Part shown: positions 18,525-25,984 of the stretch, piece by piece | How the letters are laid out: each line of letters begins with the position of its first letter | Numbering within the stretch: position 1 is the stretch's first letter | Assembly (NCBI GenBank): GCA_002436085.1 | Contig: DIXT01000017.1 | Coordinates: 1-27,729 of the forward strand | Direction of reading: 5' to 3' | DNA from: Anaerolineaceae bacterium UBA6073 | GTDB lineage: Bacteria; Chloroflexota; Anaerolineae; Anaerolineales; Anaerolineaceae | DNA: 27,729 nucleotides | The notes under the pieces: generated by a model | The model's input: only the letters and a program-made list of their open reading frames with translations | What the model was told of the DNA's origin: nothing | Database searches by the model: none | Position numbers and translations under genes: made by a program

Positions 18525-19559
18525 CTATCGCTGAGAGGTAGGAAGGCACAATGCGCGCGTAACGTAGCGGTTGACCGCCCCGAATTTGTATTTGTAGTCT
18601 TCATCGCCGCGCATCATGTCCACTTCGCGCAGTCCCTGGTCAATTGCCCATTGGATTACTTTGGCCAGCAGGACCCAACCCGGCGAACAGGGCGCGTAGA
18701 GGGGCTCCCAGGCGGAATTGTAGACCCATAGCTTGCCGCCTTCGATAAAGCTGAAATAGGCGGCTGCCTTGCGCCCTTCAAAGGTCAGGAATGCCAGGTG
18801 CAGCCGGCCCTGCTCAAAGGCGAAGCGGGCAGTTGCCTGCAGATGCTCGCGCATGGCGGGGTTGAGGAAGGCTTCTTTGCGCGGATCCTGGCGCATCATC
18901 GCGATAAACGCGTCCACTTCTTCTTCCAGGTGGGCTTCATCCTGCACAATGTACCAGTCCGTCTGGTGGCGGTTTTCCGCGTTGCGGACTTTGCGGCGGA
19001 TTTCGTGGCGCTGTTTCTTATTCACGCTGGCCAGGTAAGCGTCCCAGCTATCCGCCAGGGTGATGTAGGGGGAGGGCTGCAGGCGCTCTTCGGCGTAGGA
19101 ATAGCCGCTGCTTTCTGCCGCGCCCGGCAAAGCCAGCAGCGTCCTGGAATCTTCCCGCAGGTTGAGCAATTCGAGCGGGTACGCGCGCATTTCCCCGTCT
19201 TCTCTCAGGAAGGCGAGCAATCCGCTCAGGAATGCGTCCAGAGCTTCCGGTGGGGCGAGCAGGTCCAGATAATCCGAGACTTCGATAGAGCCAATCAGGC
19301 GCAGGGCGGGCTGCCAGCCAGGCTTGGAGCTCAGGAAAAGCGGCGCGATGCCGACCAGTTCACCGTGTTCGCGGGCGGTTATGATGCGCAGGGCGCTGTT
19401 TTCAGGCGGCCATTCCGCGCCGCCCAGGCTTTGCCACCAGGCGCGCAGATACCCAAAACGCAAAAAAGGGACCTGCAGATGACTTCGCGCGAAGAGCAAA
19501 TCCCATTCCGGAGCCAGCGCATCCCACTCGGCCGTGGTGCGCACACACGAAAATTCCAT
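18525..19559 (-). CDS. CelD/BcsL-like GNAT acetyltransferase (Acetyltransf_6 type)
   Basis: The 344-residue protein resembles the CelD/FemAB-related acyltransferases (BioF2-like, Acetyltransf_6). Features are the N-terminal pattern WDALAPEWDLLFARS with PFLRFGYLRAWWQSLG, typical of the family, then YLASVNKKQRHEIRRKVRNAE (about 205-225), and the acyl-CoA-binding half with AFLTFEGRKAAAYFSFIEGGKLWVYNSAW and SPGWVLLAKVIQWAIDQGLREVDMMRGDEDYKYKFG, given here only as landmarks split across about 270-330. Substrate unknown; relatives act in polysaccharide or cell-envelope metabolism. The ATG at 19559 is preferred over the open frame up to 19667, because a TATAAT box lies six bases before it. It is divergent from the membrane protein gene at 19639. 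Confidence 0.8.
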   Translation of the reverse strand: MEFSCVRTTAEWDALAPEWDLLFARSHLQVPFLRFGYLRAWWQSLGGAEWPPENSALRIITAREHGELVGIAPLFLSSKPGWQPALRLIGSIEVSDYLDLLAPPEALDAFLSGLLAFLREDGEMRAYPLELLNLREDSRTLLALPGAAESSGYSYAEERLQPSPYITLADSWDAYLASVNKKQRHEIRRKVRNAENRHQTDWYIVQDEAHLEEEVDAFIAMMRQDPRKEAFLNPAMREHLQATARFAFEQGRLHLAFLTFEGRKAAAYFSFIEGGKLWVYNSAWEPLYAPCSPGWVLLAKVIQWAIDQGLREVDMMRGDEDYKYKFGAVNRYVTRALCLPTSQR

Positions 19560-19565
19560 AGCCTG

Positions 19566-19571
19566 ATTATA
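19566..19571 (-). promoter_or_regulatory. -10 box six bases from the acetyltransferase start (possible leaderless transcript)
   Basis: On the minus strand TATAAT (19571-19566) is followed by CAGGCT and then ATG. Transcription would begin at or next to the start codon, and no Shine-Dalgarno sequence could fit. The -35 is weak. Confidence 0.4.
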
Positions 19572-19594
19572 CCTTTTTGGGTTCGCGCGTAATG

Positions 19595-19600
19595 TATAAT
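19595..19600 (+). promoter_or_regulatory. -10 box upstream of the PP2C-like membrane protein gene
   Basis: A consensus TATAAT lies 38 bases before the ATG at 19639, in the divergent intergenic region. No convincing -35 box is seen at 16-18 bases. GGGGCGG before the start codon is a weak ribosome binding site. Confidence 0.4.
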
Positions 19601-19638
19601 GTACTTGGTTTGAAGTAATATAGAAACCGGGGCGGTTC

Positions 19639-22053
19639 ATGAAACATAATCTTGAGCTTATCAACACGCATCACCAGGCTTTGCCGGGCTTTTTTGGCGC
19701 GAATATTCCCAAGCGCGCGGCGCGCGGACGCGAGGAAGACAGCCTGGTTATGCTCTTATCCCAGCAGAGTGGGGAAGCGCTCAGCGCGGACTTGCTGCGT
19801 AAGTGGCTGGAAAATGCCAGCGCGATTTTCTACAAGAGCTCCGGCTCGGTGACCTCCGCGATGCGCGCGGTCGTCTTCGCGCTGAACGGCGCGTTAGCGG
19901 AGCACAATCTTATCCTGCCGCCTGAAAGTATATCCGTTTCCGCCCAGCTTTCTTTGGGCGTCATCCATCACGATACGCTCTTTATTGCGCAGGCCGGCCT
20001 CAGCCAGGCGCTGCTGGTAAAGACGGGCAGCCGGGCTTTCTTTTACGACTCCGACCTTGATCCGCGCGGCCTGGGCCTCACGCAGGTGCCGCGCATGCGC
20101 TTTTTTCAGCAAGCGGTGGATGAGGGCGATATCATTCTCTTTTCCACCCAGTTCCCGATTGCCTTTTTAGGCGGGAGCAGTGGCGCTGCGCAGCCTGAGC
20201 TGAGCGTGCTGCTGAAAGAATTGGACGCTTGCCGTCCGCTCGCTGCGGAAGTTGGGCTGGCACGGGTGCGAGCGGGCGAAGGCACGGCGCGCTGGCTGGA
20301 TGCTGCCCCCGCGGCGGAAATTTCGGAAACGCCTGCGGAGCAAGAAACAGAGACGCAGCCGACTGCTGAGCTGATTGAACCGGAAGCCGCACCGGTGGAA
20401 GAATCAACTCCAGAAGAAATCTTTTCAGTTCAGGCACCGTTTGCTGCTGCGGAAGCGGCTCCAGACGAACCTGAAAGCTTTGAGCCGTTCGAGAAAACGC
20501 AGGAATCTGCGCCTGAGGAGAACGAAGCGGAAGCGCAGCCGGAACCTGCCGTGGAAACACCGCTAAATGGAACGGCGGAAAGTACTGAATACCAGCCTGA
20601 GCTTATCACCGGCGCGCCCGCGGTGGAAACCCCTGCCGTCAGCGCCAGGGGAACGGCGCGGCTTTACAGCGAACAGATCCCCGAGAAAGCCCCGCGCGAC
20701 CGCGCAGCAGAAAAAGCCGCGCGGAAACAGCGCAGCCAGGCCAACTACCGCAAGGTCGCGGACAGCGCCGGCTCAATGAATAAACTGGGCGAAGGTCTGG
20801 CCGCATTTCTGACCGGCGAAAAGAAGCAGTCTGTGGCAGGCGGCGCAGAGAGCGCGGAGATCTCGCGCGGAACAAAGCTGCTGATTGCAATTTTAGTCCC
20901 GCTGCTGGTGGTGGGGCTGCTTTCCGCCGTTTACTTCAGCCAGGGTAGAGGCAATCAATATGAATATTTGATGGCGCAAGCCCAGGCCGCCGCGGATAAC
21001 GCCCCGACGATGGAAGGCGCTGCCGCGCAAAGGGAAGCCTGGAACCAGGTGATTTCCTGGTTGGACCAGGCGGAAACCTACCGCCAGAACAGCGAGCTGC
21101 GGGCTTTGCGCGTGCGCGCGCAGGACGCGCTGGATACGCTGGACGGAGCGCTGCGCTTGGTTTATAAGCCTGCCTACGCTTCAACCCTGCTTACCGGACT
21201 GGATATCTCCCGGGTTGTGTCGGTGGGCACCGACCTTTACTTGTTGGATAAGGCTACTGGCGTCGTGCTGCATCTCAACCCGTCCAGCAGCGGTTACCAG
21301 CCGGACCTGGAATTTAACTGTCAGCCGGGGCTTGTGGACGGCATCCAGGTTGGCGAGTTGGTGGACGTGCTTTCCGTTCCGATTAACAACGCCGCCCGCG
21401 CGCCAATCCTGGCGTTGGATGGGAATGGGAACGGCCTCTTTTGCGGGGTCGATAAAGAACCCAGCGCGTTCGCGTTAATTCCTCCGGATGGGGGCTTTGG
21501 CAAAATCAGCTCTGTGCTGTATGATGCCGGGCGGCTGTTTATACTGGACCCGGTCAAGAATGCGCTCTGGATTTATCGCGGCGCGGGCATGAGTTACACA
21601 GACGCGCCGGATTCTTACTTTGAGGAGAAACCGGTAGATCTGGCCGAAGCGGTTGGCGCAGCGGTGAGCGGGGATGAGCTTTTCCTGCTCTTTAGCGACG
21701 GACGCAGTATGCACTGCCTGGCGTCGAACGTCACCGGAACTGTGGAATGCGAGGATCCGTATGTGTATCAGGATGGGCGCAGCGGCGCAGAAGCCGGGAC
21801 GCTTGATTTTGGTGCGCTGCGTTTCAGCCAGCTAAGCTACTCGCCGCCGCCGGACCCCTCGCTGTATTACCTCGCGGCTGAGCGGGCGGAACTGTACCAG
21901 TTCAGCTTGCGCCTGAACCTGAACCGCGTGCTGCGTTCCGGCGCGAGCGGGGGCAGTTTACCCGGGCGGCCGGTCACGGCTTTTAACGTCGGTTCCAACC
22001 GGAACGTGTATCTGGCATTCGGGAGCGAACTGTATTACGCGGTAATTCCATGA
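19639..22053 (+). CDS. Single-pass membrane protein: degenerate PP2C-like domain, acidic linker, extracytoplasmic propeller-like domain
   Basis: An 804-residue protein with no firm family name. Residues 1-200 follow the layout of a PP2C phosphatase: RGREEDSLVML resembles the NED motif, SAQLSLGVIHHDTLFIAQAG resembles the strand leading to GDSR, and DEGDIILFST resembles the GDxLLLCSDG strand. The metal-binding aspartates at GDS and SDG are replaced (AGLSQ, STQF), so catalysis is doubtful. Residues about 205-330 form a Glu/Pro/Ala-rich linker, then comes a Lys/Arg-rich stretch. One membrane helix (about 413-434, LLIAILVPLLVVGLLSAVYF) separates this cytoplasmic half from a helical segment and a beta-rich C-terminal half with repeated hydrophobic/Gly/Asp strands (about 515-800), suggestive of a beta-propeller. 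It may link an outside signal to an inside partner. Confidence 0.75.
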   Translation: MKHNLELINTHHQALPGFFGANIPKRAARGREEDSLVMLLSQQSGEALSADLLRKWLENASAIFYKSSGSVTSAMRAVVFALNGALAEHNLILPPESISVSAQLSLGVIHHDTLFIAQAGLSQALLVKTGSRAFFYDSDLDPRGLGLTQVPRMRFFQQAVDEGDIILFSTQFPIAFLGGSSGAAQPELSVLLKELDACRPLAAEVGLARVRAGEGTARWLDAAPAAEISETPAEQETETQPTAELIEPEAAPVEESTPEEIFSVQAPFAAAEAAPDEPESFEPFEKTQESAPEENEAEAQPEPAVETPLNGTAESTEYQPELITGAPAVETPAVSARGTARLYSEQIPEKAPRDRAAEKAARKQRSQANYRKVADSAGSMNKLGEGLAAFLTGEKKQSVAGGAESAEISRGTKLLIAILVPLLVVGLLSAVYFSQGRGNQYEYLMAQAQAAADNAPTMEGAAAQREAWNQVISWLDQAETYRQNSELRALRVRAQDALDTLDGALRLVYKPAYASTLLTGLDISRVVSVGTDLYLLDKATGVVLHLNPSSSGYQPDLEFNCQPGLVDGIQVGELVDVLSVPINNAARAPILALDGNGNGLFCGVDKEPSAFALIPPDGGFGKISSVLYDAGRLFILDPVKNALWIYRGAGMSYTDAPDSYFEEKPVDLAEAVGAAVSGDELFLLFSDGRSMHCLASNVTGTVECEDPYVYQDGRSGAEAGTLDFGALRFSQLSYSPPPDPSLYYLAAERAELYQFSLRLNLNRVLRSGASGGSLPGRPVTAFNVGSNRNVYLAFGSELYYAVIP

Positions 22054-22095
22054 GCTTTTGAGGACGCGGGTGTTTATTAAAATTCTGTCACTGCG

Positions 22096-22126
22096 GCGGC
22101 TTGGATTTCCCAAGCCGCTGATTTTT
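22096..22126 (+). terminator. Rho-independent terminator after the PP2C-like gene
   Basis: GCGGCTTGG (22096-22104) and CCAAGCCGC (22110-22118) form a perfect 9-bp stem with a 5-base loop, followed by TGATTTTT. It lies 42 bp after the stop codon. Confidence 0.8.
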
Positions 22127-22234
22127 AGGAATCAAGTTGTTCGAGGGGCGGCTTGTGTATTTTTAGCTGCCGATTGTGCCGGGAGTAAATATACAACCCA
22201 ACCGACCTACATAAACTTACTCTGGCAGGCAGGT

Positions 22235-23047
22235 GTAGGGGCGAAGCATCCCGATATTGCCGGAATTCTTCATCCGGGAAACTCGTCCAGGATGCTTCGC
22301 CCACACATTGAAAATTGGAGGGCGGGTAGGCAATGCTTGGGAAGACCCTCATCAGTCTCGCTGCGCTCGCCAGCTTCCCCTTGGGGAAGCTCTGTAAAGT
22401 TCGTAGGGCGGCTTGTGTTTTTCAAGCCGTCGATCATGTTGGATTGATAAAGTGCTCAAATAAGAGCGCAACCTGACCTACGAGAAGCAAAGCCGGGAAG
22501 CGGACGTAGGGGCGAAGCATCCCGATATTGCCGGAATTCTTCATCCGGGAAACTCGTCCAGGATGCTTCGCCCCCACATTGAAAATTGGAGGGCGGGTAG
22601 GCAATGCTTGGGAAGACCCTCATCAGTCTCGCTGCGCTCGCCAGCTTCTTCTTGGGGAAGCTCTGTAAAGTTCGTAGGGCGGCTTGTGTTTTTCAAGCCG
22701 TCGATCATGTTGGATTGATAAAGTGCTCAAATAAGAGCGCAACCTGACCTACGAGAAGCAAAGCCGGGAAGCGGACGTAGGGGCGAAGCATCCCGATATT
22801 GCCGGAATTCTTCATCCGGGAAACTCGTCCAGGATGCTTCGCCCCTACATTGAAAACCGGAGGGCGGGTAGGCAATGCTTGGGAAGACCCTCATCAGTCT
22901 CGCTGCGCTCGCCAGTTTCCCCTTGGGGAAGCTCTGGAAACCGATCTGCGCTCGCCAGCTTTGTCTGCAGCATGCAAGCCCGGGGAAAGCTTTTGGAACA
23001 CGTGTTTGACAGAGGATGAGGGTCTTGACGTTCAGAAAGTGCGCATG
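22235..23047. repeat. 271-bp tandem repeat, two full copies and a partial third
   Basis: Units begin at 22235, 22506 and 22777 with GTAGGGGCGAAGCATCCCG. The first two are almost identical over 271 bp; the third matches for about 145 bp and then diverges. Each unit carries a long hairpin: GGGGCGAAGCATCC pairs with GGATGCTTCGCCC(C) about 40 bases later. The third copy has a perfect 17-bp stem (GTAGGGG... with ...CCCCTAC). A GGCTTG-TGTTTTT-CAAGCC hairpin and the ACCCTCATCAG element at 22345, 22616 and 22887 are also included. Reading frames here are repeat artefacts; I see no gene from 22054 to 23650. Confidence 0.85.
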
Positions 23048-23420
23048 CCGCAAATTGGTGGGCTCTCAATTAACTAACCCTCATCAGTCTCGCTGCGCTC
23101 GCCAGCTTCCCCTTGGGGAAGCTCTGGAAGCCGATCTGCGCTCGCCAACTTCCCCTTGGGGAAGCTCTGTAAACCAATCTGCGCTCGCCAGCTTTGCCTG
23201 CGGCACGCAAGCCCGGGGGAAACTTTTGGAACACGTGTTTGCCAGAGGATGAGGGGCTTGACGTTCTGAAAGTGCGCATGCCGAATATTGGTGGGCTCTC
23301 AATTAACTAACCCTCATCAGTCTCGCTGCGCTCGCCAGCTTCCCCTTGGGGAAGCTCTGGATACCAATCTGCGCTCGCCAGCTTCCCCTTGGGGAAGCTC
23401 TGGATACCAATCTGCACTCG
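22887..23420. repeat. Second nested repeat family with AGCTTCCCC-TT-GGGGAAGCT palindromes
   Basis: ACCCTCATCAGTCTCGCTGC starts units at 22887, 23077 and 23310 (also inside the 271-bp units). The units from 22887 and 23077 share a long tail through GGAACACGTGTTTG and GGTGGGCTCTCAATTAACTA. Within them a mini-unit of about 38 bp, TGCGCTCGCCAGCTTCCCC then TTGGGGAAGCTCTGG, is repeated one to two times. Each mini-unit has a perfect 9-bp palindromic stem. The remaining 23421-23650 is unique sequence with the decarboxylase promoter region. Confidence 0.8.
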
Positions 23421-23567
23421 TCAACATTGCCTGCGGCACTTCAGCTTTCTTAAAGGGACGCTTTCTACAATAATGGTTGCGCGATGTGATCAATTATTTC
23501 CCGCCTGCAAGCTTGTAAGGGCAATGCGTTTTGTTCGTCTCCAAACCTGCTCGAGCGTCAGCGTTGA

Positions 23568-23576
23568 TGTTACAAT
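23568..23576 (+). promoter_or_regulatory. Candidate extended -10 promoter of the decarboxylase operon
   Basis: TG-T-TACAAT lies about 75 bases before the mmdA start, in the only non-repetitive stretch ahead of the operon. No good -35 is present. Confidence 0.35.
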
Positions 23577-23650
23577 TATCCAATCGCCTGCCCGGCATCA
23601 CTCATCTCAAACCCGGCAGCCAGGCAACTTAGTTCTTATGAAGGAGCACT

Positions 23651-25195
23651 ATGTCTGAAGCAGATCCCCGCTTGGAACAACTAAACAAGATCCTTGCTGA
23701 AGCCAAATTGGGCGGCGGTCAGGCCAAAATTGATAAACAGCATGCCAAAGGCAGCCTCACCGCGCGCGAGCGCATCCTGCTGCTGCTGGACGAAGGCAGC
23801 TTCCGGGAACTGGAAGCCCTGGTGGTCCAACAAAATGACCCGCAGGCTGAGTCTGCTCCGGGCGACGGCGTGGTGACCGGCTACGGGAAGGTGGACGGGC
23901 GCCCGGTATATGTCTACGCACAGGATTTCACCGTGCAGGGCGGCGCCCTGGGCGAGATGCACAGCCGCAAGATCTGCCGTGTGATGGACCTGGCAGCCAA
24001 AAATGGTGCGCCGATTGTCGGGATGATTGATTCCGGCGGAGCGCGCATCCAGGAAGGCGTAAAAAGCCTGGGCGGTTACGCTGAAATCTTTCGGCGCAAC
24101 GCTCAATACTCCGGAGTTGTGCCGCAAATCAGCCTGATCATGGGCCCCTGCGCAGGCGGTGCGGCGTATTCCCCCGCGCTCACCGACCTGATCATCATGG
24201 TACAGAAGCAGTCTTACATGTTCCTCACGGGTCCGCAGGTGATCAAAACTGTGACCGGCGAAGACGTGGACTTTGAATCCCTGGGCGGAGCGGACGTGCA
24301 CCTGGGCATCAGCGGCACGGCGCACCTGGTCAGCCCCAGCGAGCGCGACGCGCTGGCGCTCTGCCGGCAGGTGCTGGCTTACCTGCCCGGCAATAATGTC
24401 GATACCGCGCCTGTGCTGGCAAGCGGGGACAGCCCTACCCGGCGCTCCGAAGCCCTGAACGCGCTGGTGCCGCTCAACCCGAATGAACCTTACAGCCTGC
24501 ACACCGCGATTCAATTGATTGTGGACAGCGGCTCCTTCCTTGAAATTCAGGCGGGTTTTGCCCCAAACGCGATTGTGGGGTTGGCGCGCCTGGATGGCAG
24601 GCCGGTCGGCATCATTTCCCAGGAACCGTCCAGCATGGCCGGCGTGATGGATATCGACTCGGCCGATAAAATCAGCCGGATGGTGCGCTTTTGTGACGCT
24701 TTCAACCTGCCCATCGTCACTTTCGTCGACTCGCCCGGTTTCCTGCCGGGCGTGGACCAGGAGCACCGCGGGGTCATCCGCCACGGCGCCAAGGTGCTGT
24801 TTGCTTACTCCGAAGCCAGCGTCCCCAAGGTTAGCGTGGTCACGCGCAAGGCTTATGGCGGCGCGTATGTGGTCATGAGCAGCAAATACCTGGGCACGGA
24901 TATCACCTACGCCTGGCCCAGCGCGGAAATCGCCGTGATGGGCGCTGAGGGCGCGGCAAATATCCTGCACCGCAAACAAATCGCTGACGCGGAAGACCCG
25001 GCGGCGGAGCGCAAACGCCTGGAGGAAGAATACCGCCAGAAGTACCTGAACCCCTACGCGGCTGCCCGCGCCGGCTATATCGACGAAGTCATTGAGCCCG
25101 CACAGACGCGCCAGAAGCTCATCGAAGCATTGGCGCTGCTGGCTAATAAAGTCGAAAGCCCGGCGCCGCGCAAACACGGCAACATGCCGCTTTAG
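23651..25195 (+). CDS. mmdA: Methylmalonyl-CoA decarboxylase alpha subunit / carboxyltransferase (PccB-like)
   Basis: The alpha subunit moves the carboxyl group from an acyl-CoA, probably (S)-methylmalonyl-CoA, to biotin on the carrier subunit. The 514-residue protein has both halves of the acyl-CoA carboxyltransferase fold. Visible are GGARIQEGVKSLGGYAEIF (about 135-153), GPCAGGAAYSPALTDLIIMV (about 168-187), TGPQVIKTVTGEDVDFESLGG (about 195-215, two pieces), and in the second half FVDSPGFLPGVDQEHRGVIRHGAK and AYGGAYVVMSSKYLGTD, which form the second oxyanion loop. Alone it could equally be propionyl-CoA carboxylase beta, but the genes right after it supply a membrane pump, so a Na+-pumping decarboxylase is favoured. 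AAGGAG precedes the ATG. Confidence 0.9.
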   Translation: MSEADPRLEQLNKILAEAKLGGGQAKIDKQHAKGSLTARERILLLLDEGSFRELEALVVQQNDPQAESAPGDGVVTGYGKVDGRPVYVYAQDFTVQGGALGEMHSRKICRVMDLAAKNGAPIVGMIDSGGARIQEGVKSLGGYAEIFRRNAQYSGVVPQISLIMGPCAGGAAYSPALTDLIIMVQKQSYMFLTGPQVIKTVTGEDVDFESLGGADVHLGISGTAHLVSPSERDALALCRQVLAYLPGNNVDTAPVLASGDSPTRRSEALNALVPLNPNEPYSLHTAIQLIVDSGSFLEIQAGFAPNAIVGLARLDGRPVGIISQEPSSMAGVMDIDSADKISRMVRFCDAFNLPIVTFVDSPGFLPGVDQEHRGVIRHGAKVLFAYSEASVPKVSVVTRKAYGGAYVVMSSKYLGTDITYAWPSAEIAVMGAEGAANILHRKQIADAEDPAAERKRLEEEYRQKYLNPYAAARAGYIDEVIEPAQTRQKLIEALALLANKVESPAPRKHGNMPL

Positions 25196-25206
25196 GCAGG
25201 TGAGAC

Positions 25207-25551
25207 ATGCGAGAGATAATGCTGCAGGGTTTATCCATTACCGGCTTCGGCATGGGGCTGGTCTTCCTGATGATTATCGCGCTGTGGGGCATCATGGCGC
25301 TGCTGGTGCGATTAACCAACCGTCCCGAAAAAGCCGCTGAAGCTGGTGAGCCGGAGGAGCAGGAAAGCCCGGTTTCTGTGGGGCAAGGCGCTCAGGCAGC
25401 TGCTGCCGCAGTGGCGTATGCGCTGGCAGCAGAACAAATCCAACAGAAAAGCTCCGCGCAAGCCAAGGCCACCCCGCTCCAGAGTCAGTGGCTGTTGAGC
25501 GGACGAGTGCGGCAGACCCTTCATCATCCAGGCAAAGGAATGAACAAATGA
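25207..25551 (+). CDS. mmdD: Na+-pumping decarboxylase small membrane subunit (OadG/MmdD-like)
   Basis: A 114-residue protein with one N-terminal membrane helix (LSITGFGMGLVFLMIIALWG, then IMALLVRLTN, about residues 8-37), the standard start of OadG-type subunits. These hold the complex together and stabilise it at the membrane. The rest is a hydrophilic Ala/Glu/Gln-rich cytoplasmic tail. It lies 11 bp after mmdA and its TGA stop overlaps the ATG of the biotin carrier gene by 4 bases (ATGA), so translation is coupled. Short proteins of this family diverge strongly, so the call depends on the helix pattern plus context. Confidence 0.8.
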   Translation: MREIMLQGLSITGFGMGLVFLMIIALWGIMALLVRLTNRPEKAAEAGEPEEQESPVSVGQGAQAAAAAVAYALAAEQIQQKSSAQAKATPLQSQWLLSGRVRQTLHHPGKGMNK

Positions 25552-25973
25552 TTATTAACGTCAGCATCGCGGGAAAAACATACGCAGTAAAACTTGACGA
25601 CTTGCACGCGCGCCCGGTGCGGGCGGAAGTGGATGGCGAGGTCTTTGAGGTTTGGCCTGAAGAAGCCGCTGCGGCACCAGCCGTAAACGCGCCTGCCGCG
25701 CAGGTCACTGCTGTCAGGCCGGCAGTCAGCGCGGCTGCGCCGCAGGCTGCCCCTGGGGGGCGGGACGTGAACTCGCCGCTGCCTGGTGTGGTCATCGAAA
25801 TCAAAGTGAAAGCCGGCGCGCAGGTAAAGTCCGGCGAACCCTTATTGGTATTGGAAGCGATGAAGATGAAGAATATTATCCGCGCCGGGCGGGACGGAAC
25901 ACTTGCGGAAGTGCTTGTTTCCGTTGGCGACCAGGTGCGTCACAACCAGCCGCTCTTCCGTTTTGAAGCCTAA
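25548..25973 (+). CDS. mmdC: Biotin carboxyl carrier subunit of the decarboxylase
   Basis: A 141-residue biotin-accepting subunit. The N-terminal part (MIINVSIAGKTYAVKLDD) is the short beta segment common to these carriers, followed by a flexible Ala/Pro-rich hinge (about 40-72). The C-terminal biotinyl domain (about 75-141) contains SPLPGVVIEIKVKAGAQVKSG and EAMKMKN, with Lys106 the expected biotinylation site. It shuttles CO2 between the alpha subunit and the membrane beta subunit. The ATG at 25548 overlaps the previous stop and is preceded by AAAGGAATG. An in-frame start at 25488 would extend into the previous gene and is rejected. Confidence 0.93.
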   Translation: MIINVSIAGKTYAVKLDDLHARPVRAEVDGEVFEVWPEEAAAAPAVNAPAAQVTAVRPAVSAAAPQAAPGGRDVNSPLPGVVIEIKVKAGAQVKSGEPLLVLEAMKMKNIIRAGRDGTLAEVLVSVGDQVRHNQPLFRFEA

Positions 25974-25984
25974 AGGACGCTTTT

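Noticed and set aside
22235..23420. CRISPR-like array
   Set aside because: Repeats are long, palindromic and directly adjacent, with no regular unique spacers and no cas genes.
22058..23473. Several 60-130 residue reading frames in the repeat desert
   Set aside because: They repeat with the 271-bp and nested units and encode no recognisable protein; they come from low-stop repeat sequence.
23681..25177. 498-residue antisense reading frame opposite mmdA
   Set aside because: Shadow frame caused by GC-rich codon use; the sense gene is unambiguous.
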